DNA from: Nocardioidaceae bacterium SCSIO 66511
GTDB taxonomy: Bacteria > Actinomycetota > Actinomycetes > Propionibacteriales > Nocardioidaceae
Reading direction: 5' to 3'
Length of the DNA: 64,000 nt
NCBI GenBank assembly: GCA_023100825.1
Contig: CP095846.1
Location: 3,100,001-3,164,000, forward strand
This document shows positions 19,738 to 29,913 of the stretch, one piece after another. Under the pieces are notes generated by a model. The model made no database searches. It was not told the DNA's origin and saw only the letters and a program-made list of their open reading frames with translations. Made by a program: the position numbers and the translations under genes. Within the stretch, counting starts at the first letter, position 1; each line of letters begins with the position of its first letter.

Positions 19738-21582
19738 CTACTCGTAGAGGGCATCCAACTTGTCGCGGTGCTTGTCTTCGACGACCCGGCGCTTGAGCTT
19801 CAGGCTCGGCGTCAGCTCGTCGCGCTCGATGGACAGATCGTGATCGAGGATGACGAACTTCTTGATCGTCTCCCAGCGATTGAGCTTGGAGTTCAGCTCG
19901 TCCACGTAGCCCTGCATCATCTCGCGCATCACATCCGACTTCGCGACCTCAGCGTACGAAGCGCCCTCCATCCCGTGCTTCGCCGCCCACTCGGTGACCG
20001 CGTCGGCGTCGAGGGTGATGATCGCCGAGCAGAAGTTGCGATCGGCACCGTGCACGATCATCTGGCTCGCGAGGGGGCAGACGCCCTTGAACACACCCTC
20101 GATATGCGACGGCGCGACGTACTTGCCGCCGGAGGTCTTGAAGAGGTCCTTCTTGCGGTCGGTGATGCGCAGGTAGCCTTCGTCATCGAGCTCGCCGATG
20201 TCGCCGGTGGCGAACCAGCCGTCGTCGAGCATCGTCTGCGACGTCTCGGCCTCCAGGTTGTGGTAGCCGGCCATCACCCCCGGCCCGCGTACGAGGACCT
20301 CGCCGTCGTCGGCGATCTTGAACTCCGTGCCCGGGAAGGGTGGGCCGACCGTGCCGAACTTGTAGTTCCAGGGGCGGTTCAGGCTGCTGCCCGCCGCGGT
20401 CTCGGTCAGGCCGTAGCCCTCCAGGATGATGATGCCGACGGCGTCGAACCACTCCGCCACCTCGTACGACAGCGGCGCCGATCCGGAGATGAAGAACTTC
20501 AGTCGTCCGCCGAACCGCTCACGCACCTTCGACAGCACCAGCTTGTCGGCCACCGCATGCTGCACCTTCAGCAGCGGGGAGAGCTGCTCGCCGTTGCGAC
20601 GTGCACGCGAGACCTTCAGGCCGACGCCGATCGCCCAGTGGAACAGCTTCGCCTTGATGCCGCCTTCCTCGTCGATCATGGTGACGATGCGGCCGTACGC
20701 CTTCTCGAAGATTCGCGGAGCCGCGCCCATGAACGTCGGCTTGATGATGCCGATGTTCTCGACGATCTTGTCGATGCGCCCGTCGACGACCGTTGCGAAC
20801 CCGGCCTGCAACTGCGATGCGAGCAGCACCTTGCCGAAGGAGTGCGCCAGCGGCAGCCACAGGAACTGCAGATCGGTGTGGTCGAGCTGCTTCTGCGAGG
20901 TGGTGGCCGCACCTTCGTACGTCCAGGCTGAGTTGGTCAGGCGTACGCCCTTCGGCCGGCCGGTCGTGCCCGACGTGTAGATGAGGGTGGCGAGGCTGTC
21001 GGGCTCGATCGCCGCCACACGGTCGTCGACGACCGACGGATGCTCAGAGAGGTACTTCTCGCCGAGCTCTTCCAGTGCCTCGAGCGTGATCACCCAGGGG
21101 TCGTCGCCCTCATCGGGTGCGCCGTCGAACGTGACGACCTTGGCGACGTCGGGAAGGTCGGCTCGATGCTCGCGCAGCTTGGCGATCTGGCCGTCGTCCT
21201 CGGCGAACACCACGACGCTGTCGGAATCGGCGACGATGTACTGCACATCGCCCGCGATGGTAGACGGATAGACGGTGGTGGTCGCTGCGCCGGACGCGAC
21301 GATCGCCAGATCGGCGACGATCCACTCGTACCTCGTCGACGATGCGATCGCGACCCGCTGCTCCGGCTCGACCCCCAAAGCGATCAGCCCTGCGGCGACC
21401 CGAGTGACCTCGGAACCGGTCTCGGCCCACGTACGGCTCTGCCAGCCATCGGCCGCATCGGGGAACCGGTACGCCTCGGCGTCGGGTGACCTGCGTACGC
21501 GGTCGAAGAAGACGGCGCCCATGCTGGGGAGTCGGTTGTCGATGCTGGCCTGGTCGACGGGGGGCTCGGCCTGACTGGTCAT
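19738..21582 (-). CDS. long-chain fatty acid-CoA ligase (AMP-forming)
   Basis: A 614-aa AMP-binding enzyme of the FadD15 type, activating fatty acids to acyl-CoA. The P-loop-like YTSGTTGRPKGV (about 213-224), EGYGLTETA (near 385), and the hinge ITDRKKDLFKTSGGKYVAP (near 470-490) are all present, with the catalytic lysine region near the C-terminus. Promoter-like TTATAT lies 60 bases upstream on the minus strand, and a TCACACTGTGA palindrome (21595-21605) sits just before the start; its factor is unknown. Confidence 0.93.
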   Translation of the reverse strand: MTSQAEPPVDQASIDNRLPSMGAVFFDRVRRSPDAEAYRFPDAADGWQSRTWAETGSEVTRVAAGLIALGVEPEQRVAIASSTRYEWIVADLAIVASGAATTTVYPSTIAGDVQYIVADSDSVVVFAEDDGQIAKLREHRADLPDVAKVVTFDGAPDEGDDPWVITLEALEELGEKYLSEHPSVVDDRVAAIEPDSLATLIYTSGTTGRPKGVRLTNSAWTYEGAATTSQKQLDHTDLQFLWLPLAHSFGKVLLASQLQAGFATVVDGRIDKIVENIGIIKPTFMGAAPRIFEKAYGRIVTMIDEEGGIKAKLFHWAIGVGLKVSRARRNGEQLSPLLKVQHAVADKLVLSKVRERFGGRLKFFISGSAPLSYEVAEWFDAVGIIILEGYGLTETAAGSSLNRPWNYKFGTVGPPFPGTEFKIADDGEVLVRGPGVMAGYHNLEAETSQTMLDDGWFATGDIGELDDEGYLRITDRKKDLFKTSGGKYVAPSHIEGVFKGVCPLASQMIVHGADRNFCSAIITLDADAVTEWAAKHGMEGASYAEVAKSDVMREMMQGYVDELNSKLNRWETIKKFVILDHDLSIERDELTPSLKLKRRVVEDKHRDKLDALYE

Positions 21583-21678
21583 GGCGACGGGTCCTCACAC
21601 TGTGACTGGAGTTGTGCAGGTCACCGTACTGGACGTATATAACTCGTCGGTAGGTTGTTGCTCAGCTGTTACCGACAG

Positions 21679-22920
21679 TCACGGGAGCTCGACGCCGAAC
21701 GCCGGGCGGGTACGTACCGACCAGCTCACCGCCGGCAGCATCGCGAGTCCGAGCACGACGAAGACGCCACCGAGGATCCACCAGCCGGGTGCGCCGAGTC
21801 CGATCGGGAGCAGGGCGATCACCGAGGGACCGATCATCGCCGACAGCGAGAACCCGGTCGAGGCCATGCCCTGATACTGACCCTGCGCATGCTGCGGCGC
21901 GAGGTCCTGGCCGAGACAGAACTGCGCAGCGGTCTGCGTGATCTCGCCAAGAGCGTGCAGCGCTCCTGCAATCAGCAGCAGTGGTACGGCCTGCGCAGCA
22001 GACCCGCCCTCGGTGAGCGAGATCAGTACGCAGACGACCAAGAACACGAAGCCGGCCAACGACGCCGCCCGCGCGGCGGTACGTACGGACTCGATCCGGC
22101 GGCTCATCGCAACCTGTCCGAGCACGACGGTGACGGTGTTGACCACGAACAGCACTGAGACGATCCAGGTCGGCGCTTCGGTGAACTCGTTGACCCATAC
22201 CGGCATGCCGACGTCGAGGATCGCGACCTGGACGCCGGTCGACGCGAGGATCAGTGTCACCACGACGTACGAGCGGTCTCTGAACACGTGCCCGAGGGAT
22301 ACGGCGGACTCCCGTGGCACCGGGGGTACGTGTGGATAGCGGCGCATCACCAGCGCGGCGATCCAACAGCTGACACCGTTGAGAGCGAGCACGATCTGGT
22401 AGGCCAGCGCCGAGTCCAGGACCAGCGCGACTCCGCCGATCGCCGCGCCGATGCTCAGGCCGATGAAGTTGATCGCGCGAAGGTACGCACGTACGCGCAG
22501 CCGTGCCGCACCGCGGACGCTCGTCGCGATCAGCGCGCTGCGTACCGCCGCCGAACCGCGATCGAACGCGGTCAGAGCCGACACCGAGACGACGAACGAC
22601 CACCATTGGGTTCCGGCGAAGGGAACGCTGATCGCTGCACATCCGCCGCAGACGAGCAGAACGATCAGCAGTTCGCGGGCGCCGACCCGATCACTGAGAT
22701 GACCGAGCGGGATACCCGCGATCAGACCGCACAACCCGGCGATGGTCAGGCCGAGTCCGACCTCGGTCGCGCCGAGGCCCTGGATCCGGGTGAAGTACAG
22801 CACCGCCGCGACGCCGAACATCCCGTGGCCGACGGTGTTCGCAAGGGTCGTCCACGCCATCACCGTGGCCTCGGGCAGCCGCGGATGCGACCAGCCCAGC
22901 ACTCCCCCGAAAGACATCAC
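21679..22920 (-). CDS. MFS transporter (YdeI/MDR-type)
   Basis: A 413-aa major facilitator with about 12 membrane spans. The A-motif-like GHLSDRVGARELLI (near 72-85) follows the second span, and a second copy of the motif lies mid-protein. The substrate is not evident; general drug-efflux relatives are the nearest look. Its ATG overlaps the stop of the MOSC gene (ATGA), which in turn overlaps lepA, so all three are likely translated from one transcript. Confidence 0.85.
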   Translation of the reverse strand: MMSFGGVLGWSHPRLPEATVMAWTTLANTVGHGMFGVAAVLYFTRIQGLGATEVGLGLTIAGLCGLIAGIPLGHLSDRVGARELLIVLLVCGGCAAISVPFAGTQWWSFVVSVSALTAFDRGSAAVRSALIATSVRGAARLRVRAYLRAINFIGLSIGAAIGGVALVLDSALAYQIVLALNGVSCWIAALVMRRYPHVPPVPRESAVSLGHVFRDRSYVVVTLILASTGVQVAILDVGMPVWVNEFTEAPTWIVSVLFVVNTVTVVLGQVAMSRRIESVRTAARAASLAGFVFLVVCVLISLTEGGSAAQAVPLLLIAGALHALGEITQTAAQFCLGQDLAPQHAQGQYQGMASTGFSLSAMIGPSVIALLPIGLGAPGWWILGGVFVVLGLAMLPAVSWSVRTRPAFGVELP

Positions 22921-23548
22921 GCAGTCTTCGTCACGTACCTCTCGGCCCGTTCTCGTGCCCGCTTGGCAACCCGAGGCTCTTCGAGCAACCGCGGAAGCAG
23001 CGATCGCTGCGTGGTCAGCGCTCGGAACATCAGCCCGATTGTAATGGGATTTGTGCGATGTTCAACTATCTCGATGGCGTCGCCCGCCTCGACAGCGCCT
23101 TCGCTGATCACCCGCAGGTACGCACCCGGGCGTCTCGATTCGGTGAAGCGGCGCACCCAACGGGGCTGGTCCACGAAGCCGGCGAAGACCGAGCACGGGA
23201 TGCGTACGCCGGCCACCTCGAGGATCGTCGTACCGATCCGCCAGCGGTCGCCGATGCCTGCCTCGTTGAGGTCGATGCCGCGCGTCGTGAGGTTCTCGCC
23301 GAACCCTCCGGCAGCGATCGGACCGCCGAGCTCGCTCGCCCAGGAGTCGAGGTCCTCCCGGGCAAAGGCGTACACGGCCTGATCGGGTCCGCCGTGGTGC
23401 TCGAGATCGGCGATCTCGTCGGGTTCGAGGCCGAGCACTCCCACGCGCACTGGACCGTCGACGGGACGCTTGTCGATGGCGCTGCGTTTCAGATTGCCCC
23501 ACGGGACCGGTCGCGTCGAACCGACGTTGACCGACTCGACGACCGCAC

Positions 23549-23552
<4 letters not shown>
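22917..23552 (-). CDS. MOSC-domain protein (YiiM-like)
   Basis: A 211-aa protein with a MOSC (molybdenum cofactor sulfurase C-terminal) domain, a beta-barrel used to handle molybdenum cofactor or related sulfur chemistry. Diagnostic stretches are [19 protein letters not shown] (about 37-55), [15 protein letters not shown] (about 75-89) and the conserved [10 protein letters not shown] cysteine region (about 117-126). Function beyond the domain is not known. Start overlaps the lepA stop by 4 bases. Confidence 0.88.
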
Positions 23553-25420
<1,868 letters not shown>

Positions 25421-25547
25421 GATGAGCCATCTTCCCATGTACGCCGTGGGCTTCCGAATCCGTGGGACGACCCGAGACGACCGGCTCTGGGTGAGCGCGT
25501 ACTAATCCGCTTGCCGGGCGTCGGCCCTCGGGCCAACAATCGGTGCC

Positions 25548-26495
25548 ATGAGCACGGCGGCACACGGCGAGCAACCCGGCGGCAGACGCTTGCCGTACGC
25601 CGACGCGCCGATTCAGGTTCGCGCGTGGGTCGAACGCGAGCTGGGCTCCCCGGTCGCGATCAGCGTGGACTGCTCGGGCGGCTTCTCGCCCGGGCCCGCT
25701 GCACGGGTCATATCGCATGACGGCCGGCGGGCATTCGTCAAGGCCGTCGGGCCGGAGCTCAACGCCCTGACGCCCGGGCTGCTGCGTAGCGAGATCGCGG
25801 CACTTGCCGCGATACCGTCGCATCCGAGCGTTCCTCGAGTGCATGCGTCGTATGACGACGGCGACTGGGTGGCGCTGATGCTCGAGGACATCCCCGGGTC
25901 CCTACCGGGTCGCCCGTGGACGGTTGGTGCTCTCGAGCGAGTCGCCGACACGATCGCGGACCTGCAGGACGTACTCGATCCTTGTCCGTGGAGCGATGCG
26001 CCGACAGCGAGCCGCCGCGCGGCGCCGATGTTCGATCGGTGGCGCGACCTGGTGGACGATCCGCCGGCCGACCTCGACCCCTGGTGGAGCGCACATCTCG
26101 GCGAGCTCGCCGACCTGGCGTCGACGGCACTCGACGTCATCGACGGTGACCAGCTCGCGCATTGGGACTTGCGATCCGACAACCTTTTGCTCACCGACGA
26201 CCACGTGGTGCTGGTCGACTGGGGACAGGCTCGACGTGGCGCGGCGTGGATGGACCCGTTGCTCCTGGTCGTCGACGCCGTGATCAGCGGCGCCGACGTA
26301 GATCCTGACCGGCTGCGCGTACGCCTGCCGCTGCTCCGAGATGCCGACTCCGGCGACGTCGCACGAGTCGTCTGCGCGATTGCGATGGCCTGGCGGCACA
26401 CGAGCCGCTCGCCGACGGTCGGACTCGACTCGTTGCGTCCGTGGCAGCGCCGCTGGGCGGATGCGCTCACGCGTTGGCTGCGCGAGCTGCTCTGA
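25548..26495 (+). CDS. APH-family phosphotransferase (function unknown)
   Basis: A 315-aa protein of the aminoglycoside phosphotransferase / choline kinase superfamily. The Brenner motif is HWDLRSDNLLL (about residues 205-215), followed by VDWGQ, the equivalent of the kinase DFG. The N-lobe ATP region has FVKAVGPELN. Chromosomal members usually phosphorylate small molecules that are not drugs; there is no evidence for resistance. Preceded by the lepA promoter region and followed 57 bases later by the acetyltransferase. Confidence 0.8.
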   Translation: MSTAAHGEQPGGRRLPYADAPIQVRAWVERELGSPVAISVDCSGGFSPGPAARVISHDGRRAFVKAVGPELNALTPGLLRSEIAALAAIPSHPSVPRVHASYDDGDWVALMLEDIPGSLPGRPWTVGALERVADTIADLQDVLDPCPWSDAPTASRRAAPMFDRWRDLVDDPPADLDPWWSAHLGELADLASTALDVIDGDQLAHWDLRSDNLLLTDDHVVLVDWGQARRGAAWMDPLLLVVDAVISGADVDPDRLRVRLPLLRDADSGDVARVVCAIAMAWRHTSRSPTVGLDSLRPWQRRWADALTRWLRELL

Positions 26496-26552
26496 CGCTC
26501 GTACGCCGAAATTGCATTGCGGTCGGGACATCCCGGCGACAGTCTGTGCCCT

Positions 26553-27821
26553 ATGACCCGCCCCGAGATCCGAGTTGATCGCGCCGCCGACGACGAGCGC
26601 TTCCTCGCAACGGACCAGACCGTCTGGTTCGGTGAGATCAGCCCTTCGCCGACGGATACCCAGCTCCTCGGAGTGCCCGAGAACCAGCGGTTCGCGGTGG
26701 AGGTCGATGACACCGATCCCGGCACGTATGCCGGCATCTACGGCGTGCGGCCGATGGAGCTCGCGGTACCCGCCTCGACCGGTCGGGCATCGCTCGTGCC
26801 ATGCGCCGGGCTCACGTGGGTCGGCGTACATCCAGACCACCGACGCCGCGGCGTACTGACCGCGATGCTGCGCCATCACGTCGAGCAGACTCATCGCGAA
26901 GGCGTCGCCTTGTCGGCACTGCATGCGAGTGAGCCGGCGATCTACGGCCGACACGGGTACGGGCTCGCCACGCAGGAGTACGAGCTGTCGTTGGGACGCG
27001 GCACGGAGCTGCGGGCGCCGGGGCTCGAGGAGGCGGCGAAGACCATCCGTACGAGCTTCGCCACGGCATCGGACCAGGGAGTGGCCGAGCGGCTTCGCGA
27101 ATGCGTGCTGCGTTCCGCGCCCTCTACGCCGGGCGTGATCATTGGCGCGCAGAGCTTCTACTCGGGGATCGTGGATAGCAGTCAGCGCCCGGAAGCGTTG
27201 CGGGACAACGAGCCGACGCGCTTCCTGTTCGCGGTTCGTGACGGTGCGGACGTCGGTGTCGCGGTGTTCCGCCGCCATCAGAAATGGGAGCAGGCACGTC
27301 CGAAGGGCAAGCTCGAGATCTTCGCTCTGGAGGGCGATCCGGCAACGCGGCTCGCGCTGCTGCGCCGCCTGCTCGACTTCGATCTGATCGCGACCGTCAC
27401 CGTGCCAAGGGTGGGCGTGGACGACCCGCTGTGGTCATGGATCGGCCCGCGCGTCGCCGATGACCTCACGTTCAACGACAACCTGTGGATCCGGATCGTC
27501 GACCTCCCGGCAGCGCTCCCCCTACGCGCCTACGCCGCCGACTGCGATGTCGTGGTCGACGTCGACGACCCGGCTGCACCGTGGCAGGCGGGGCGATGGC
27601 GGATCCGCATCCGCGGCGGCGAGGCAGTCGCCGAACGCACCGATGACCCGGCAGACCTCGCTGTACCCATTGCCGTACTCGGGTCGGCGTACCTCGGCGG
27701 CGCGAACCTGATCGCCATGCGTCGAGCGGGCGTGCTCGACGAACTCCGGTCGGATGCGGTCGCGGAGCTCTCGCGCGCGTTCCGATCCGACGTCGCTCCA
27801 TATCCTGCGACCGGCTTCTGA
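26553..27821 (+). CDS. Eis-like GNAT N-acetyltransferase
   Basis: A 422-aa protein with the Eis plan: an N-terminal GNAT domain with acetyl-CoA loop VGVHPDHRRRGVLTAML (about 91-107), a second GNAT-like domain, and a C-terminal SCP2/sterol-carrier-like domain (about 300-422). The Mycobacterium Eis enzyme multi-acetylates aminoglycosides and protein lysines; here the native substrate is unknown. Length matches the 400-420 aa family norm. I choose the ATG at 26553; a longer frame to 26517 adds nothing family-like. Confidence 0.87.
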   Translation: MTRPEIRVDRAADDERFLATDQTVWFGEISPSPTDTQLLGVPENQRFAVEVDDTDPGTYAGIYGVRPMELAVPASTGRASLVPCAGLTWVGVHPDHRRRGVLTAMLRHHVEQTHREGVALSALHASEPAIYGRHGYGLATQEYELSLGRGTELRAPGLEEAAKTIRTSFATASDQGVAERLRECVLRSAPSTPGVIIGAQSFYSGIVDSSQRPEALRDNEPTRFLFAVRDGADVGVAVFRRHQKWEQARPKGKLEIFALEGDPATRLALLRRLLDFDLIATVTVPRVGVDDPLWSWIGPRVADDLTFNDNLWIRIVDLPAALPLRAYAADCDVVVDVDDPAAPWQAGRWRIRIRGGEAVAERTDDPADLAVPIAVLGSAYLGGANLIAMRRAGVLDELRSDAVAELSRAFRSDVAPYPATGF

Positions 27822-27906
27822 CACGTACGCCCGGGATCACCCTGGTCACTCCCTGACTTCCTCGAGAAGTCCTCGCCCGAGCGAGGGCACGGGCTACCGT
27901 CGAGAC

Positions 27907-28314
27907 ATGCGGTTGATCCTGAACATCATCTGGCTCGTCTTCGGCGGGCTGTGGCTTGCGCTCGGCTACGCCGTCGCGGGAATCATCTGCTGCATTCTGA
28001 TCGTGACGATCCCGTTCGGCATCGCATCGTTTCGAATCGCGAACTATGCACTCTGGCCGTTCGGGCGTACGACCGTCCCGAACCCAGGAGCCGGCGTCCC
28101 TTCGCTCATCGGCAACGTGATCTGGATCGTCTTCGCGGGCTGGTGGCTTGCCCTCGGTCACATCGTCACGGGCATCGCGCAATGCATCACCATCATCGGC
28201 ATCCCGCTCGGGATCGCGAACTTCAAGTTGATCCCGGTCTCCTTGCTCCCCCTCGGATACCGCATCGTGCCGACCGATCGACCTTTCGCAGGCTCGGCTG
28301 CGTACGCGGCCTAG
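27907..28314 (+). CDS. YccF-domain inner-membrane protein
   Basis: A 135-aa protein of the YccF family with two internal repeats of the domain. Each repeat has the pattern NxIWxVFxGxWLALG... (residues 6-20 and 68-82) followed by [10 protein letters not shown] / [10 protein letters not shown]. Four hydrophobic spans are predicted. The family has no established function. Stands alone; the following 220 bases contain a long hairpin and the rpsT promoter. Confidence 0.9.
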   Translation: MRLILNIIWLVFGGLWLALGYAVAGIICCILIVTIPFGIASFRIANYALWPFGRTTVPNPGAGVPSLIGNVIWIVFAGWWLALGHIVTGIAQCITIIGIPLGIANFKLIPVSLLPLGYRIVPTDRPFAGSAAYAA

Positions 28315-28346
28315 CCTGCCGCGCTCCCGGCTGGCCCCGCCCGCCC

Positions 28347-28409
28347 CGCTGGGCCGCACGTTTCGGCCCCCGTTACGCGGTATCTGGGGCCGAAACGTGC
28401 GGCCCAGCG
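28347..28409. terminator. long hairpin downstream of the YccF gene
   Basis: A perfect 24-bp inverted repeat (28347-28370 and 28386-28409) with a 15-base loop, extendable outward past a single-base bulge. It begins 33 bases after the YccF stop. No U-tract follows. Likely stops transcription before rpsT. Confidence 0.65.
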
Positions 28410-28446
28410 GGCGGGTAGTTGGTCGTCGGGCGGACAGGAGACCGAT

Positions 28447-28501
28447 TTGGGCCGCCCGACCACGCCCTGATAAAGTGAGCGGTCGCGTCTTCGAGACGCG
28501 A
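28447..28501 (+). promoter_or_regulatory. rpsT promoter and 5' leader hairpin
   Basis: TTGGGC (28447-28452) and TAAAGT (28471-28476) with an 18-base spacer resemble a housekeeping promoter. A hairpin with 8-bp arms and a TCG loop (28483-28501) would lie at the start of the transcript. S20 is autoregulated in some bacteria, so this hairpin might be involved, but that is inference. Confidence 0.5.
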
Positions 28502-28537
28502 TCCGACCCATACCTCCTACACACCGAGGCTTGCCCA

Positions 28538-28798
28538 GTGGCGAACATCAAGTCGCAGATCAAGCGCAACCGGCAGAACGACGCCGCGCGCGAGCGCAAC
28601 AAGGCCGTTCGTTCGGCGCTGAAGACGTCGGTCCGTCGCTTCGACGAGGCCGTCGAAGCCGGCAACACCGATGACGCCAAGAAGTTCGCGCACGACGCGA
28701 CCCGCCGCCTCGACAAGGCCGCGACCAAGGGCGTCATCCACAAGAACCAGGCTGCGAACCGCAAGTCGGCCATCGCCAAGAAGGCCGCGGCGCTCTAG
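28538..28798 (+). CDS. rpsT: 30S ribosomal protein S20
   Basis: An 86-aa primary 16S rRNA-binding protein. The start is the GTG at 28538, giving [20 protein letters not shown], the standard S20 N-terminus; the frame open upstream has no homologous sequence. Highly basic with three helices, and a final [10 protein letters not shown] clear intrinsic terminator follows. Convergent with holA, a pairing often found in actinobacteria. Confidence 0.97.
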   Translation: MANIKSQIKRNRQNDAARERNKAVRSALKTSVRRFDEAVEAGNTDDAKKFAHDATRRLDKAATKGVIHKNQAANRKSAIAKKAAAL

Positions 28799-28816
28799 CC
28801 GTCGGACGTACGAGTT

Positions 28817-28852
28817 GGGCTCCACCGAATCGGTGGGGCCCATTTCGTGTTT
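28817..28852 (+). terminator. rpsT intrinsic terminator
   Basis: A GC-rich stem (28817-28841, about 11 bp with one wobble pair and a short loop centred on GAAT) followed by a T-rich run (ATTTCGTGTTTGT). This is the most conventional rho-independent terminator in the window on the plus strand. Confidence 0.85.
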
Positions 28853-28859
28853 GTACAGG

Positions 28860-29858
28860 TCACCGTGTACGCGAGCGGTAGACCGAGAGCACCATGTGCT
28901 CGAGGGCGTACTCCGCATCTCCGGCGCCGCCCTTCACATCGAGGTCGGCGCGCGCAACGGCCGACAACGCGCCGGCCAGGCCGGATTGGTCCCAGGACCG
29001 TAGCTGAGCCCGTAGCGACCGCACCCGAAACGCCGGCGCTCCGATCTCGCGGGCGAGCTCGGCGTCTCGCAGGCCACGCGGGGCGGACTGGAGCTTTGCC
29101 AGTGAGCGCAACCCGGACGCGAAGGCGCTGATGATCAGGACCGGCGCGACATTGTTGCCGAGCGCCCACCGCAACTGCTCGAGTGCAACGCCGAGCTTGC
29201 CCTCGATGGCCGCATCTGCGATGTCGAAGCTCTTCACCTCGGCGCGGCCGTCGAAGTAGCGGCGCACGAGGTCGATCGTGACCCGCGATCTGCTGCCCGC
29301 GGCGGGGGCGACTGCCGAGACGAGCTGATCACAGGCGGCCGCGAGGGCTCGCAGATCGTTGCCCACAGCGGTGACCAGGAAGGACGCCGCGTCATCAGTG
29401 ATCGTGCCGCCGTGCTCACGAACCTCGCCGGCGACCCAGCCACCGAGCTCCCATGGTTTGGGCGGCGCAGACGCGACCTCGTGTACGCCCCCGAGCTTAC
29501 GCAGCTTGTCGAGAACGCCCTTGCCCTTGTTGCCACCGGGGTGCACGAGTACGCATGCGACATCGGGCGACGGAGCGACCGCGTACGCGAGCAGATCCTG
29601 CTGGGCGTCGTCACCGAGCTCGGGCAGCTCACGGATGACCAATGCACGGGCAGAGGAGAACAGTGACGGGCTCGTCAGCGAAGGCAACTCGCCGGCGGCA
29701 ACGGATGAGGCAAGTACATCGGTCTCATCCGCATCGGGCGCCTCGGCGCGGATCGCGGCCATCAGCCGCGACACGGCACGCTCGGACAGGAACTCGGCCG
29801 ATCCGGTCACCAGAGTCACGGTGCCGAACGGGGATTTCGACGCGGTCTTCGTTGCCAT
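28860..29858 (-). CDS. holA: DNA polymerase III subunit delta
   Basis: HolA opens the sliding clamp within the clamp loader. The 332-aa protein shows the family layout: TLVTGSAEFLSERAVSRL (about 14-31), a central DLRALAAACDQL helix (near 180), and the C-terminal collar domain. Walker motifs are degenerate, as usual for delta. It lies 55 bases downstream of comEC and is convergent with rpsT; comEA-comEC-holA-rpsT is a conserved neighbourhood. Confidence 0.92.
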   Translation of the reverse strand: MATKTASKSPFGTVTLVTGSAEFLSERAVSRLMAAIRAEAPDADETDVLASSVAAGELPSLTSPSLFSSARALVIRELPELGDDAQQDLLAYAVAPSPDVACVLVHPGGNKGKGVLDKLRKLGGVHEVASAPPKPWELGGWVAGEVREHGGTITDDAASFLVTAVGNDLRALAAACDQLVSAVAPAAGSRSRVTIDLVRRYFDGRAEVKSFDIADAAIEGKLGVALEQLRWALGNNVAPVLIISAFASGLRSLAKLQSAPRGLRDAELAREIGAPAFRVRSLRAQLRSWDQSGLAGALSAVARADLDVKGGAGDAEYALEHMVLSVYRSRTR

Positions 29859-29913
29859 CGTCGTTCAGCATCGCATGCGCCACCGACACCTCACGATCGG
29901 CCTGCGCCCGTAC

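Noticed and set aside
21595-21605. TCACACTGTGA palindrome before the acyl-CoA ligase as a CRP site
   Set aside because: Half-site order and spacing are the reverse of the CRP consensus (TGTGA-N6-TCACA); too short to name a regulator.
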